From Albula goreensis (Eukaryota > Chordata > Actinopteri > Albuliformes > Albulidae): DNA of 64,000 bases. The position numbers and the translations under genes are program-made. Position 1 is the first letter of the stretch; each line of letters starts with the position of its first letter. Under the pieces are notes generated by a model. That model saw only the letters and a list, made by a program, of their open reading frames with translations, was not told the origin of the DNA and did no database searches. Below are positions 44,101 through 55,016 of this stretch, piece after piece. The stretch lies in the NCBI GenBank assembly GCA_022829145.1, contig CM040743.1, positions 24,030,646 to 24,094,645 of the forward strand. The letters are read 5' to 3'.

Positions 44101-44940
44101 GGATTAAGTCAATTTACATATAAATTGTGTAATCAAATATTTCTTGTATGGATTAGCAAAATTGGGAATGCACCAAGCTTGTTGATACACACACTGTACA
44201 GTTCATGTCTTATTTATAGTTACAGTTCAGTAAACAATTTTCCACAGCTTACATTTGTCAGCAAATCATCTCCAATTACTGAGCCAATTTTAACATGCCG
44301 GTGAGAGAAAAGTTATTGATTTAGCTCTTCGGAATGTCAGAGCAAATGCTGAGGGCAGGTCTTTCTGAGGGCTTTTCCACTGCAGGATCCAGGTGTGAAA
44401 GTGTTAGCATTAGCTCGGAGAACTATTTCCTTCTATTTTTTTTCTGTCAGGTAGAATAAGAAGCATACAAGGTGGAGCCATACTATCTCAAACCTCTTTG
44501 ACAGCAGGTGATATCTAACCTATGATCATGGGAAGAGTTGTTCCGCCCATAGACAGCGCCTTTAAGAAAGGGACAATGTCTGTCAAATATCTTTAAAAAA
44601 ATGACAGATGACCCACTGATGGAAATCAGAGAGGTATATGGCAGATTTCTGGAAAAATATTGGCTCTGGGTTGATAAAGAATTGACTATTGTAGCTTTTC
44701 TATAAAAAACAGACACTGTTACTATTCAAATTGTTTTCAGTGGCATTAACTCTAAGTGATTGCTTTATTCTTTCAGCTGTTCATCTCACATGATTTTCAT
44801 ATCTCAGACAATGAGTAATCTGAAAGAGCCAGCCAGTTACACATTTAATTGCATAATTACTCCCCAAACCTCTTCACTGCCTCCAGAAGAATACGACACC
44901 ATCCCTCCAAATGAAAGCCAATCAACTCACACTTTGTTAG
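41140..44940. other. Intergenic, no gene seen
   Basis: AT-rich sequence with a GA-rich patch near 41174-41215, a CT-rich patch at about 43825-43955 and a palindromic TATGCATGCATGCACATATG stretch near 43595. Open frames are short, and none resembles a protein. Confidence 0.55.
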
Positions 44941-44949
44941 TGGGGGTGG

Positions 44950-45180
44950 CGAATTACATCTCTGGCATCATTCCATACTTTCGTATAAATACCCATTTGG
45001 GTTGGGATCTTGTGACTGGGAAGGCCATGGCATATAGGACCATTAAACATCTACCTATGCACTGTGGTCCAGGACACTGTCGTCTTGAAGGACTTCCCTC
45101 TGAAAGTTTCATATCATACAATACGATAAAGTTGGAATTGGCATCCCCCTCGCCTTGAGTGAACCTGAGACATGCAAGAA
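44950..45180 (-). pseudogene. Tc1/mariner transposase fragment, relic
   Basis: In one minus-strand frame, around 44985-45035, the translation is YMPWPSQSQDPNP followed by NGYLY. It matches the Tc1/mariner transposase signature WPSQSPDLNPIEHLW at the end of the DDE catalytic core. Upstream on the minus strand, GGACCACAGTGCATAGG lies where family members encode the DNAPIH motif region, but that motif is not preserved. The frame is disrupted, no terminal inverted repeats are visible, and the fragment is about 230 bases. It is an old dead copy. The unbroken 132-codon plus-strand frame across it is a coincidence. Confidence 0.6.
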
Positions 45181-45937
45181 AAATAGCCACACTATTACAA
45201 ATTACTACAATGTTTCACTGCGGAAAACTGTTGTTTCAACTTTTTGTCCACTACCTATTGGTTTAACACATGGCATTAATAAAATACAAGGTGAATAACA
45301 GCATTAATAAAGCAGAATTTATATACAGATCCTGTCAGAAACAGTTTCACAAATTGAAAAGTTGGGAAAGGGTTTCTGAAACGAAATGAATTTAATCATT
45401 TCAACTCAAAGTTAAGCTTCTACTATTTTCACATCTGCAGAGGATATCATTTTGTGTTTTATTAGCCTCATTAATACTGCATCTGGGTGCTACATCTTCA
45501 GCAGCTCCACCTTCACACAAAAAAAACGGTACTTGTCAGTGTGGCAAATCCACTGATGCAGAAATAATTTTCAGCTGAATGTATTAAACCATATGCTTTC
45601 TCAATGGGACCGGAAAGCAGACAGAATTTCATGTGTCAGAAAACTATTCTGTTAGTTTATGTTACTACCCTACTCAGCTTGCTTATCCACTCTTCCCTGA
45701 TTCATGCAAAATGCTGTAAGTATCTCGGTGGTGTGGGTAATGTGCATTGATGCATCTTGCTGACACTACAAAGCTAATCAAAACAGAGCCAACTGGTTCT
45801 GTGTGCGAGAGGGGGCCTGTATTTCTATGCATTCACAGCAAAATAATACACTGCAATGCATTTAGCATGGCAAAGAACATATTTTGTTGGATGTACATCA
45901 TAATTGATATGTACTCATCTGTACGTGTTCCATATAT

Positions 45938-46010
45938 ATATATGACATGATAATTGTGTGCTGCTATATATGATATTGTATAATATTATATATAACATGA
46001 TAATTGTGTG
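45938..46010. repeat. Short direct repeat, 50-bp spacing
   Basis: TATGACATGATAATTGTGTG (45941-45960) and TATAACATGATAATTGTGTG (45991-46010) lie exactly 50 bases apart, separated by TA-rich sequence. It is a small tandem duplication in low-complexity DNA. Confidence 0.8.
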
Positions 46011-47099
46011 GTGAGAGTAAGACCTATTCACAGAGGAAAAGCTCCTCTGCACTCATCCTCTCAAACCATCTTTGCCAATGGTCTTTATTTTTTGATAGAC
46101 ACCAGAGAATGTGCTGGTGTTAGAGGTTCTGATGTGTATTGCAAAAGGGTTTTGCTGTTTGAATCAAGATTTGCAAAACCAACATGGTTGTTATTCTCTC
46201 TGGAGAACAGTTAATATCTGAGAGATTTTGAGACAAAGCAAAGCAGCTTCAACAGCAACATTCTAGCAAAGTCCAGCACACAAGACAAAACCTTCTGCTT
46301 AGTTTCTTCATGCCATCATCCTGACCCTCTGTTCAATGAAAACTACCTTTGCCCAGGAAAATATAACAGCGGTGTTGTTTGTTTTTGTATGGAATCTTAC
46401 AATGAGCAAAAAATATTTCACTGAGGCTAAGAATGTAAAATCAAATGTTGCTAATATGCTAAATTAAAAGCTACATTGTATTAAAAACCTACAATAAAGC
46501 TGATTAAACAAATCCCCCATCCAGTAAGAGCTTAGAAAAGCTGAGATATTTTGGAAGGTAACTAGCATTGTTCAGCTTTTTTGACGGTGAATCTTTCCAA
46601 GCGGACTGATGCTGTGCATTTCCATTTGTACACAAGCACGTCCTGCAATTTAACTGATCACTATCTGACCAAGTCGAAAGCAGTTTGGGTCTTTATCCAG
46701 TTACCTCGTTTACCAACAATGCACTAACAATAACCAGGAAATCGAAAAGGCTCAGTACTAATGCTGTGTGGAGTAAGCCATTGCTTTTTTTTTAAAAATC
46801 AGTGAACACTAAAATGTAGTGAAATTCATTAAAAACTAATACTGTAATGTGACTCCTTAATCTCATTTGGGAGAACTCCAGACCCACTGTTCAAGGCTCT
46901 TTTTGGAAGGCAAAAGCACGCAACTTCTTGTCTGCAGCACAGAAGTGCAAGCTAGCTTAGCAAGGACAAGGTTTTGAGAAACAACGTGCACTACAGGATG
47001 AAATCCAAATCTTTGAATGATTTCAAAAACTGAGGGCCTCTCTCTTGAATTTGTGAATGACAGTATGGAAATGCGTAAAGTACATTTTCTCTGCAACAT

Positions 47100-47350
47100 C
47101 GCATCTACCTAAACCAGCTCGATATACAGCTATGGAAATCACAATGATGTTGACCTTTCTGAGACTCCAGCAATGCTCTGTAACAAACATTCACTTTTTG
47201 ACACATGCTGGAGCAGAATCGCGCTCCACTTCCCACATCTCTGCTTGCGCTGAGAATGGAAATTCGGCGACTGCGGACGTGAATGCATTCATGAAATTAT
47301 TTATTGAAAACTTGTCGGCATGTTTTGGTTATTTGGGGAATATGCAGTGA
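47100..47350. promoter_or_regulatory. Possible conserved noncoding block
   Basis: A non-repetitive block containing TCGGCGACTGCGGACGTGAA, TGCATTCATGAAATTATTTA and balanced composition. It has CpGs unusual for this desert. Inference from composition only. Confidence 0.2.
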
Positions 47351-48181
47351 GCCCCTTTTTTATTTCACTACAGACCATTTTCTGGTCTGTAAGTGGACCG
47401 AGCTTCTTTGGATTAAGGATCTCTCCATATGGAGATGGTGGATTTTTTAATACAGCGGTTCTGTTATTTCTATTCCTGACTCCACACCTATTTGGACAAG
47501 CACACCCTAAATTGCATTGTTTTTCTGGTAATATTTGTATGTGTCAATGTTTATGAGAATCAGATGCTTTACAATGCATGTTAATGCTGCTGCTAGTCTT
47601 AATATGTTTTTTTGCAAATAAAAAACAAATCATGTCTTATGACTATAGCCCATATAACAATATAACCCACTATACAGTCCAATTGTTTTACCCTGCTGAT
47701 GCAGCTTAATTTGATCAAGTCGACACTGATAATCTGCCTTATCCATCGAATCGCTTAGTATATTTATTTTATTTTATGGTTGTTCTCTTTAAATCTAATT
47801 TAATACGAGTTTGAAAATATACTTCTGAGGCATTCAAATGTATTGGCTGTCCTACTACGTAATGTTTCAACGTGAACAGTACAAATGTATTTAAGTAATC
47901 AATAAAGGATTATTAGCACTGAATTTACCAACACTAGAATCCCAAAAAATGTCAGAACCAAAATACATTCCAAAGGCAAAATAATAAATTGAATCGCTGG
48001 CTGGGACATGCTATTTGACATAAAGCAGCAAGCTGAGGGCTGAGAACTGAGACAACTAAGCAAGCCTGTGCAGAATGGAGGTAGACAGAAACATGAAGCT
48101 CTCCCCTTAGGTAGAGCATGTTGCATTACAGGACTGTAGATTCAATGTACAAGGCTGTCTGCTGCCTGTGGTTGTCTCCAT

Positions 48182-48214
48182 ATGTGTGTGTGCGTGTGTG
48201 TGTGTGTGTGTGTG
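48182..48214. repeat. (GT)n microsatellite
   Basis: A run of about 16 GT units with one GC interruption. Confidence 0.95.
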
Positions 48215-48899
48215 ATAGAGGCTGCGGGGGTGAAGCCAGCATAGAGAAGTCTGATGATGAAAGGAGGTCCACACACTCTGGTCTTCCTACCCTTGAAGGC
48301 CCTCGTGTGTCTCCCTCTTCAACGGTTCAACTACAAACGTCTGCAACACAATGCAAACATAAACAAAACAACAGAAAAAAAGCTGCGCCAGGGTGTGTAA
48401 TTCGACAGGACTAAAGCCAACGCAGGAGGGCTGTACTTTCATATATCAAAGAACAAACAGCAGTTACGAAAACAAAGTACATGTGTATACAGGCACTTCC
48501 AACATGCCACCTGTAAAGCGTGGAGATACAGGAATATCCACCTGTGATATTTTTGGCATGGTGTGCTACACCACTGGTGTAGACACATCATCTCAAACGC
48601 ATGGATATACACATTGGTATTCATTCCAATCAACTTCCTGTATGAATAATGTTGAAATATGGAAATTCTTGGCAACCCATGGGATTAATTTAATTCAATT
48701 TTTTTGTGACAGGTAATCAGATTGGAATACCATAACAACATATTAATAGCAACCCATATTTCTAACACGGCATTATATCATAATAAGTTGAAATTCATAG
48801 AGATGTAGCAAACATCTGCGGGATTTACTCATCATTCATTTTTCTACTTCATTTTTAATATATATATAAGAAAAAAATCTATTTCTTCTTTTCCATTTC

Positions 48900-49360
48900 C
48901 TGAATAGAGTGAGCTCCTTTAAGCATGCACGGTGAAAGCAGAGTCACAAAGAGCTTTGATGAATTAGCTCACAGAGCCCTTATGCTTCACCGCTACATCA
49001 CACCTTCCAGTGGTAGAGTCAGAGTTATGAAGGTGCTAACATTTGAATATGACACTTCGGAGTTGTAACAATGGCATACAATCTTCCTCAGAAGGGGGAG
49101 AGAGCTTGGTTACGATGGAGTTTTGGGGCAGTATTTTTTTTTTCCTTTCCCCTGCCTGAGGGGTAAGGAGGGCGATTAGGAACATAACGAGCAGTCGAGA
49201 CAAGCTGGCCAGGGGCAGCTAGGCCACACAGTGAGTGCAGATGGCTGTAAAATCAATGGAGAACTTAATTAGAGGCTGAGCATGCAGGCCGTAGCGGCTT
49301 TGAGGGGGCTTTTCTCAGCCTTACAGCTTGACAGGGGAGCAATAGTTCCATGGCCCGTGG
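48900..49360. promoter_or_regulatory. Possible conserved noncoding block beside the LTR insertion
   Basis: A low-repeat stretch with GAGCTTTGATGAATTAGCTC (TCF/LEF-like CTTTGAT and a homeodomain core), AATCAATGGAGAACTTAATT and GCAGGCCGTAGCGGCTTTG. Composition suggests a regulatory element about 220 bases from the LTR insertion site. No alignment was made. Confidence 0.25.
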
Positions 49361-49577
49361 GATTTTTTTCGCCCCAAACAAAACAACACATCATTACTCT
49401 TTTTTCCCCTGTCTAAAACACGCTCCTGTTAATATAAGCCATGCATTTTTAAACTACTATGCCACAAAATGTTTTAATGCAAAAAAAGGCTTTAACTGCA
49501 AACGGTATCTGTATTACTTCACAAAATCCAGTTAGTTCACATCCATCAAATGCAATATTTACAACCCCTTTACAAGT

Positions 49578-49582
49578 CATAT
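49578..49582. repeat. Target site duplication, left copy (CATAT)
   Basis: CATAT precedes the LTR and is repeated at 55012-55016 after the other LTR. A 5-base duplication is normal for Ty3/Gypsy integrases. Confidence 0.9.
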
Positions 49583-50147
49583 TGTCAGACACCAGAGAGA
49601 CCCAAGCGCAGACCGAGATAATTAATAAACGGAAGTTTATTAATGAGCCAAAAACAGTCCAAAAATCCAAAATCAGAGTCGGTAATCAGGCAGAGGTCAA
49701 AACCAGAGAGACACGGCAAAAGTACAAAACACAATCCAGGAGAATGGTCAAAAACAGGCAAAAGAGTTCGTAATCAGGCAGGCTCAGCAAAAGTACAAAA
49801 TCAGAAAACAGGAATCGACAAAACAGGAAACAGACACGGGTAATAACGGGCTGGCAGGCAGGATCAAAAAGGCTTGTAGCGAAACAGGTACAAAAACACT
49901 GAGACGAACTCGCGACAAACAAAAGACAAGGCAGGGTATAAATACACAGACTAACGAGCAATGAGATACAGGTGACACAGCAGGGCAGGTGAAACACATA
50001 GGTAATCAACATGGTAGGTAACAAGGTGGGCGGAGAAAGAGAATGAAAACAAAAGCACATGGACAGGGAAAGGAAAACAAAACACGGAACTCAAACAAAA
50101 CCGATAGAAACCGAAACAATAATCCCGATCACCCCACATTACTGACA
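49583..50147 (-). repeat. 3' LTR of the Gypsy element
   Basis: A 565-bp LTR with TG...CA ends, nearly identical to the copy at 54446-55011. Being downstream in the element's minus orientation, it is the 3' LTR. It is preceded on the minus strand by the polypurine tract. Confidence 0.95.
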
Positions 50148-50164
50148 GTACCCCCCCCCCTTAG
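50148..50164 (-). other. Polypurine tract of the Gypsy element
   Basis: On the minus strand, AAGGGGGGGGGGG followed by TAC abuts the 3' LTR, the expected place for the plus-strand primer. Confidence 0.75.
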
Positions 50165-50169
50165 GAACG

Positions 50170-51500
50170 CCACCTGGCGTTCTAGCTGGCAATTCAGGAT
50201 GCCGTTTCCGAAAGTCAGTTATAAGGGCAGGATCAAGGATGTCCCGGGCCGGGACCCAGCAGCGCTCCTCAGGGCCGTAGCCCTCCCAGTCCACCAGGTA
50301 TTGTAGACCACGTCCCCGACGCCGGACCCCTAACAGGCGGCGCACGGTGTATGCCTCGGACCCCTCGATGAGGCGAGGGGGCGGGGGGGCTTTAGGCGGA
50401 GGGCAAAGGGGGCTGCGGATGACTGGCTTGATCCGCGAAACGTGGAAGGTGGGGTGGATACGGCGGAGGGGGGGAGGCAGCTGGAGGCGGACTGCCACCG
50501 GGCTGATGACTTTGGCAATAGGGAAAGGTCCGATGAACCGGGGTGCCAACTTACGGGAGTCCACCTTCAGGGGAAGGTCACGGGTGGAGAGCCAAACGCG
50601 TTGGCCTTGGACGTAACGTGGAGCCTTTGAGCGATGTCGATCGGCTGCCCTCTTGATGCGAGCAGAAGCCCGCAGCAACGCCGACCAAGTCCTCCTCCAG
50701 GTGCGCTGGCATCTCCGGACAAAGGCCGCAGCAGAAGGGACACTCACCTCCTCCTCCTGGGCAGGAAACAGAGGGGGTTGATATCCGAGGCAGCACTGGA
50801 AAGGAGACAGACCCGTGGAGGAGGATGGGAGTGAGTTAATGGAGTATTCAACCCAAGGCAACTGTTTACTCCATGTGGAGGCCTCCCTGGATACCATACA
50901 CCGCAGCACCGTCTCCAGCTGTTGATTGGCCCGCTCGGTCTGGCCGTTAGTCTGAGGATGGAAACCCGATGACAGGTCAACAGAGGCACCAATCAATTTA
51001 CAGAATGCCTTCCAAAACTGCGAAGTGAACTGAGGCCCCCTATCTGACACCACCCCAACAGGCAGCCCATGCAGCCGGAAAACATGAGTCACCAGTAGCT
51101 CAGCAGTCTGTTTTGCTGAAGGCAGTTTGGGGAGAGCAATGAGATGTACCGATTTGGAAAAACGGTCCACAACCGTGAGGATAGCGGTGTTACCGTCAGA
51201 AGGGGGCAAACCAGTGACGAAATCCAGAGCGATGTGTGACCAGGGTCTTCGCGGAACCGGCAGAGGGCAGCAGACCCGCAGGAGGGCTCGTGAGGGACTT
51301 GTTCTGGGCGCAGACCGAGCAGGCCGAGACAAAGCTGCGGATGTCCTCCTCCATGGAGGGCCACCAGAAGCGTTGTTTGATGAGGGCCATGGTACGTCTA
51401 GCCCCGGGATGACAGGCCAGCTTGGATGTGTGTCCCCACTGCAGCACCTGAGAACGGACAGACTGGGGAACAAATAAACGGTTAGTGGGACAGGCGCTGG
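50170..51500 (-). pseudogene. pol region: integrase with chromodomain (fossil)
   Basis: A zinc-binding N-terminal part ([18 protein letters not shown], then CSVCAQNK) is followed by the DDE catalytic core ([40 protein letters not shown]). A chromodomain-like C-terminus ([17 protein letters not shown]) lies near 50.2-50.3 kb. In chromoviruses this domain is known to direct integration towards particular chromatin. Boundaries are approximate. Confidence 0.9.
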
Positions 51501-51699
51501 GGCCAGGATTACCATGAAGAGCAGTGCTGACTACAGTCTCGATGTCCCAGTGTGCTGCTGCAAGCCAACAGCGGTCCGGCAGGATATGACCCTCTTCAGG
51601 AGAATTCTCGGGCGAGGAATGTAGGCGTGAGAGGGCATCAGGCTTGCCGTTCTTGGACCCCGGGCGATAGGAGAGTGAGAAGTTAAACCGAGCAAAAAA

Positions 51700-53450
51700 C
51701 AGGGACCAACGAGCCTGGCGAGAATTGAGCCGCTTAGCCGAACGCAGGTACTCCAGGTTTTGTGGTCCGTCCAAACCAGGAATGGGTCCTTAGTCCCTCC
51801 AACCAGTGCCTCCACTCTTCTAGGGCAAGCTTGATAGCAAGAAGCTCCCGGTCGCCAATGTCATAGTTGCGTTCAGAAGCTGACAGTCTGCGCGAGAAGA
51901 AGGCACATGGGTGAAGTTTATTGTCCCTTACCGACACTTGAGAAAGCACCGCCCCCACTCCCACATCGGAGGCATCCACCTCCACCATGAACTGACGGGC
52001 AGGATCAGGCTGGATCAGGATGGGGGCAGAGGTAAACGCCTCTTTAGTTCCTGGAGGGCTGCCTCCGCTGCCGGCGACCAGGAAAACCTAGTAGTAGGGA
52101 AGTCAGGAAGTTAACGGAGCCGCCACCAAACTGTAGTTACGGATGAACCTTCGATAAAAATTAGCGAAGCCCAGGAACCTCTGTAACTCTCGGCGAGACG
52201 TGGGTCGAGGCCATTCCACCACTGCTTGAACCTTCCTTTGGTCCATCTGAACACTCCTGCAGAAATCACATACCCCAGGAAGGTCACGGAGTCCCGGTGA
52301 AACTCGCACTTCTCAGCTTTGACGAACAGGTTGTTCTCTAGGAGCCTCTGCAGGACCTGGCGGACGTGGCGGGAGTGCTCAGCTGGGGACTGGGAGAACA
52401 CCAGGATGTCATCTAGATACACGTACACAAATCTCCCCAACATGTCCCGCAACACATCGTTCACTAATGCCTGGAAAACAGATGGTGAATTAGTAAGGCC
52501 AAAAGGCATAACCAAATACTCATAGTGGCCAGTAGGTGTGTTAAAGGCGGTCTTCCACTCGTCCCCCTCTCGGATCCGGACCAGGTGGTAGGCGTTGCGC
52601 AGATCAAGCTTAGTGAAGATGGAGGCACCCTGCAGAGACTCAAAGGCAGTAGTCATTAGTGGTAGCGGGTAACGATTCTTAACCGTTATGTCGTTAAGGC
52701 CTCGGTAGTCTATGCAGGGGCGGAGTGAGCCATCTTTCTTGCCCACAAAAAAGAAGCCTGCCCCCGCAGGTGAAGAGGAGGGACGTATGATGCCAGCTGC
52801 CAGAGACTCCTGGATGTATTTGTTCATGGCCTGAGTCTCAGGAGGTGACAATGAGAACAAGCGTCCTCGGGGAGGTGTGGTGCCCGGCAGCAGGTCAATG
52901 GCACAGTCATACGGCCGATGGGGAGGCAGAGTTGCGGCCCGGGATTTGCTGAACACCCCCTTGAGATCCATGTATTCAGGGGGTACGCCTGACAGGTCAG
53001 GAAACTCCTCGGTGGTCTGGTGGTCCAACGGAACGGGTACTTGGGCATCTCGGAGACAGTGGGTAAGGCAATAGGCACTCCATTCCAGCACCCTGTTCTG
53101 TGCCCAATCGACCCAGGGGTTGTGCCGGCTGAGCCAGGGATGACCCAGAACTACAGAGGCTTGTGGGGTATTGATGATATAAAGGGTAATGTCCTCCCTG
53201 TGGTTCCCAGACATGCATAGACTCACCGGTGGCGTGACATGGGTGATGCGGGTGAGGGGGCTCCCAGTAATGGCGAGGGCCTCAAGAGGGGTCTTGAGAG
53301 GAATTTGGGACAGATGAAGCTTGGAGACCAGGGCAGAGTCAATGAAGTTTCCTTCAGCTCCCGAATCAATGAGGACAGAGACCACCTGGGAGACACTGCT
53401 CGCAGACAGAGTAGCAGATAACAGCGGTCGGAGGGCTGGGGGATTCAGAG
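51700..53450 (-). pseudogene. pol region: protease, reverse transcriptase, RNase H (fossil)
   Basis: Domains in order: aspartic protease ([13 protein letters not shown] near 53360); reverse transcriptase ([29 protein letters not shown], and the catalytic YLDD at about 52408-52419); RNase H ([14 protein letters not shown] and the [20 protein letters not shown] part near 51.9 kb). These are standard Ty3/Gypsy pol motifs. Boundaries are approximate; the region is broken. Confidence 0.9.
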
Positions 53451-53479
53451 GTGGAGCGACTCTTACCGGTGCATCCCCT

Positions 53480-54430
53480 GTAATGGGTGAGCCCTGGCCT
53501 TTCAGCGGGCAGCCGGATATGAAGTGACCTGGGTTCCCACAGTAGAGACAGGAGTGGGTGCGGATTCTTCTCTGCCTTTCTGTAGGAGTCAGACGGGCAC
53601 GGCTGATCTGTATTGGCTCTGGGGATTGGGTGGCAGGAACAGGGTCAGCAGGAAACTCACCACCCGGCCGAAGAAGAATGCCCCTCCTGGCTTGCTCCCT
53701 GTGACGATCCCTCAGACGTCCATCGATACGGATAGCCAGCTCGACAAGGGCCTCAAAACCTCTGGGCAGATCACGGGTGATTATCTCGTCCTTCACCTCA
53801 TCCGACAGCCCTTGGAGAAAGGCATCGTACTGGGCCTCCCTCGTTCCAGCCGCTGGAGACCGCAAGGGTGCGAAAGTAGATGGCAAAGTCCGAAACCGAA
53901 CCCCGTCCCTGACGCATCTGGAGCATCTCACGTGCAGCCTCATGACCATGCCTGGACCGGTCAAACACTCGTCTCATCTCCTCACAGAAGGCGACGTACA
54001 AAGAGCAGATAGGTGAGCAGGCCTCCCAGAGAGCTGTTCCCATTCTCTGGCCCTACCGGTGAGCAGGGTGATCACATAGGCAACCTTCGCTCGTTCAGTG
54101 GGAAAGGTGGAGGGTTGCAGCTCGAACACCAGGGAGCATTGAGAGAGGAAGGAGCGGCAGGTTCCAGGCTCCCCGGCGTAGTTCTCAGGAGGTGGCAGAC
54201 AGGGCTCTCTTCCTGGAAGAATGGTAGCTGGTGATGACGGGGAACTGGCGGCAGCAGTAGCCTCCCGGGTTAGTTGGAGTTGTCGGATCTGGGCTGCCAG
54301 ATTGTTCATAGTGACGGAAAAGTTCAGCATCGTCTTGTTAACAGATTCCAACTGGGTCTGGTGTCTGGTGAGCAGGGTGCCTTGCCGGTCTACAACTGCC
54401 TGAAACTGGCTGCTGTCTGCTGGGTCCATG
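53480..54430 (-). pseudogene. gag region of the Gypsy element (fossil)
   Basis: The gag region begins at an ATG in a strong Kozak context just after the primer-binding site. It includes a retrotransposon gag capsid-like stretch (FLSQCSLVFELQP, then VAYVITLLTGRAREW) and a CCHC zinc knuckle, [14 protein letters not shown], near 53510-53550. The boundaries are approximate and the region is not intact. Confidence 0.85.
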
Positions 54431-54433
54431 GTG

Positions 54434-54443
54434 GCGAGTTCGT
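54434..54443 (-). other. Predicted self-priming primer-binding site
   Basis: Two bases inside the 5' LTR, the minus strand reads ACGAACTCGC, the exact reverse complement of GCGAGTTCGT at the predicted transcript start (54777 to 54768). I recognise no tRNA 3'-end complement here. This matches the known self-priming of Tf1-type elements, in which the 5' end of the RNA folds back onto the primer-binding site. Confidence 0.65.
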
Positions 54444-54445
54444 AC

Positions 54446-55011
54446 TGTCAGACACCAGAGAGACCCAAGCGCAGACCGAGATAATTAATAAACGGAAGTT
54501 TATTAATGAGCCAAAAACAGTCCAAAAATCCAAAATCAGAGTCGGTAATCAGGCAGAGGTCAAAACCAGAGAGACACGGCAAAAGTACAAAACACAATCC
54601 AGGAGAATGGTCAAAAACAGGCAAAAGAGTTCGTAATCAGGCAGGCTCAGCAAAAGTACAAAATCAGAAAACAGGAATCGACAAAACAGGAAACAGACAC
54701 GGGTAATAACGGGCTGGCAGGCAGGATCAAAAAAGGCTTGTAGCGAAACAGGTACAAAAACACTGAGACGAACTCGCGACAAACAAAAGACAAGGCAGGG
54801 TATAAATACACAGACTAACGAGCAATGAGATACAGGTGACACAGCAGGGCAGGTGAAACACATAGGTAATCAACATGGTAGGTAACAAGGTGGGCGGAGA
54901 AAGAGAATGAAAACAAAAGCACATGGACAGGGAAAGGAAAACAAAACACGGAACTCAAACAAAACCGATAGAAACCGAAACAATAATCCCGATCACCCCA
55001 CATTACTGACA
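54446..55011 (-). repeat. 5' LTR of the Gypsy element, with promoter and poly(A) signal
   Basis: A 566-bp LTR with TG...CA ends. On the minus strand it has TATTTATA (54808 to 54801), a predicted transcript start at GCGAGTTCGT (54777) 31 bases from the first T of the TATA-like box, and AATAAA (54504 to 54499). This gives an inferred U3 of about 234 bases, a long R and a short U5. Confidence 0.9.
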
Positions 55012-55016
55012 CATAT
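55012..55016. repeat. Target site duplication, right copy (CATAT)
   Basis: Matches 49578-49582. The intact pair shows that neither end of the element has been lost since insertion. Confidence 0.9.

Larger units (their letters stand above)
45190..49577. other. Intergenic, no gene seen
   Basis: No recognisable gene. It holds a 50-bp duplication (about 45938-46010), a GT microsatellite (48182-48214) and two possible regulatory blocks listed separately. The stretch ends at the CATAT target site of the LTR element. Confidence 0.55.
49583..55011 (-). mobile_element. Ty3/Gypsy LTR retrotransposon, chromovirus, Tf1/sushi group; broken
   Basis: A structurally complete element of about 5.4 kb in minus orientation, flanked by the 5-base duplication CATAT. 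Order on the minus strand: 5' LTR, primer-binding site, gag, protease, reverse transcriptase, RNase H, integrase with a C-terminal chromodomain, polypurine tract, 3' LTR. There is no env. The chromodomain and the self-priming arrangement place it in the Tf1/sushi chromovirus group. The two LTRs differ at about one position, so the insertion is recent. The coding region is broken, with about five apparent interruptions. Its GC-rich internal region contrasts with the AT-rich flanks. Confidence 0.95.

Noticed and set aside
44760-45158. 132-codon plus-strand open frame
   Set aside because: Lies antisense to a Tc1/mariner transposase relic and has no domain of its own.
48105-48165. tRNA-like words (GGTAGAGCATG, then GTAGATTCAATG)
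   Set aside because: Resembles a salmonid-type SINE head, but the cloverleaf does not fold convincingly and no SINE body follows.
49686-50060. Open frames inside the LTR, repeated at 54549-54924
   Set aside because: They lie within the LTR sequence and appear in both copies. They are a by-product of LTR composition rather than genes.
50347-51477. Plus-strand open frames across the Gypsy element
   Set aside because: Antisense to integrase-coding sequence and compositionally biased; shadows.
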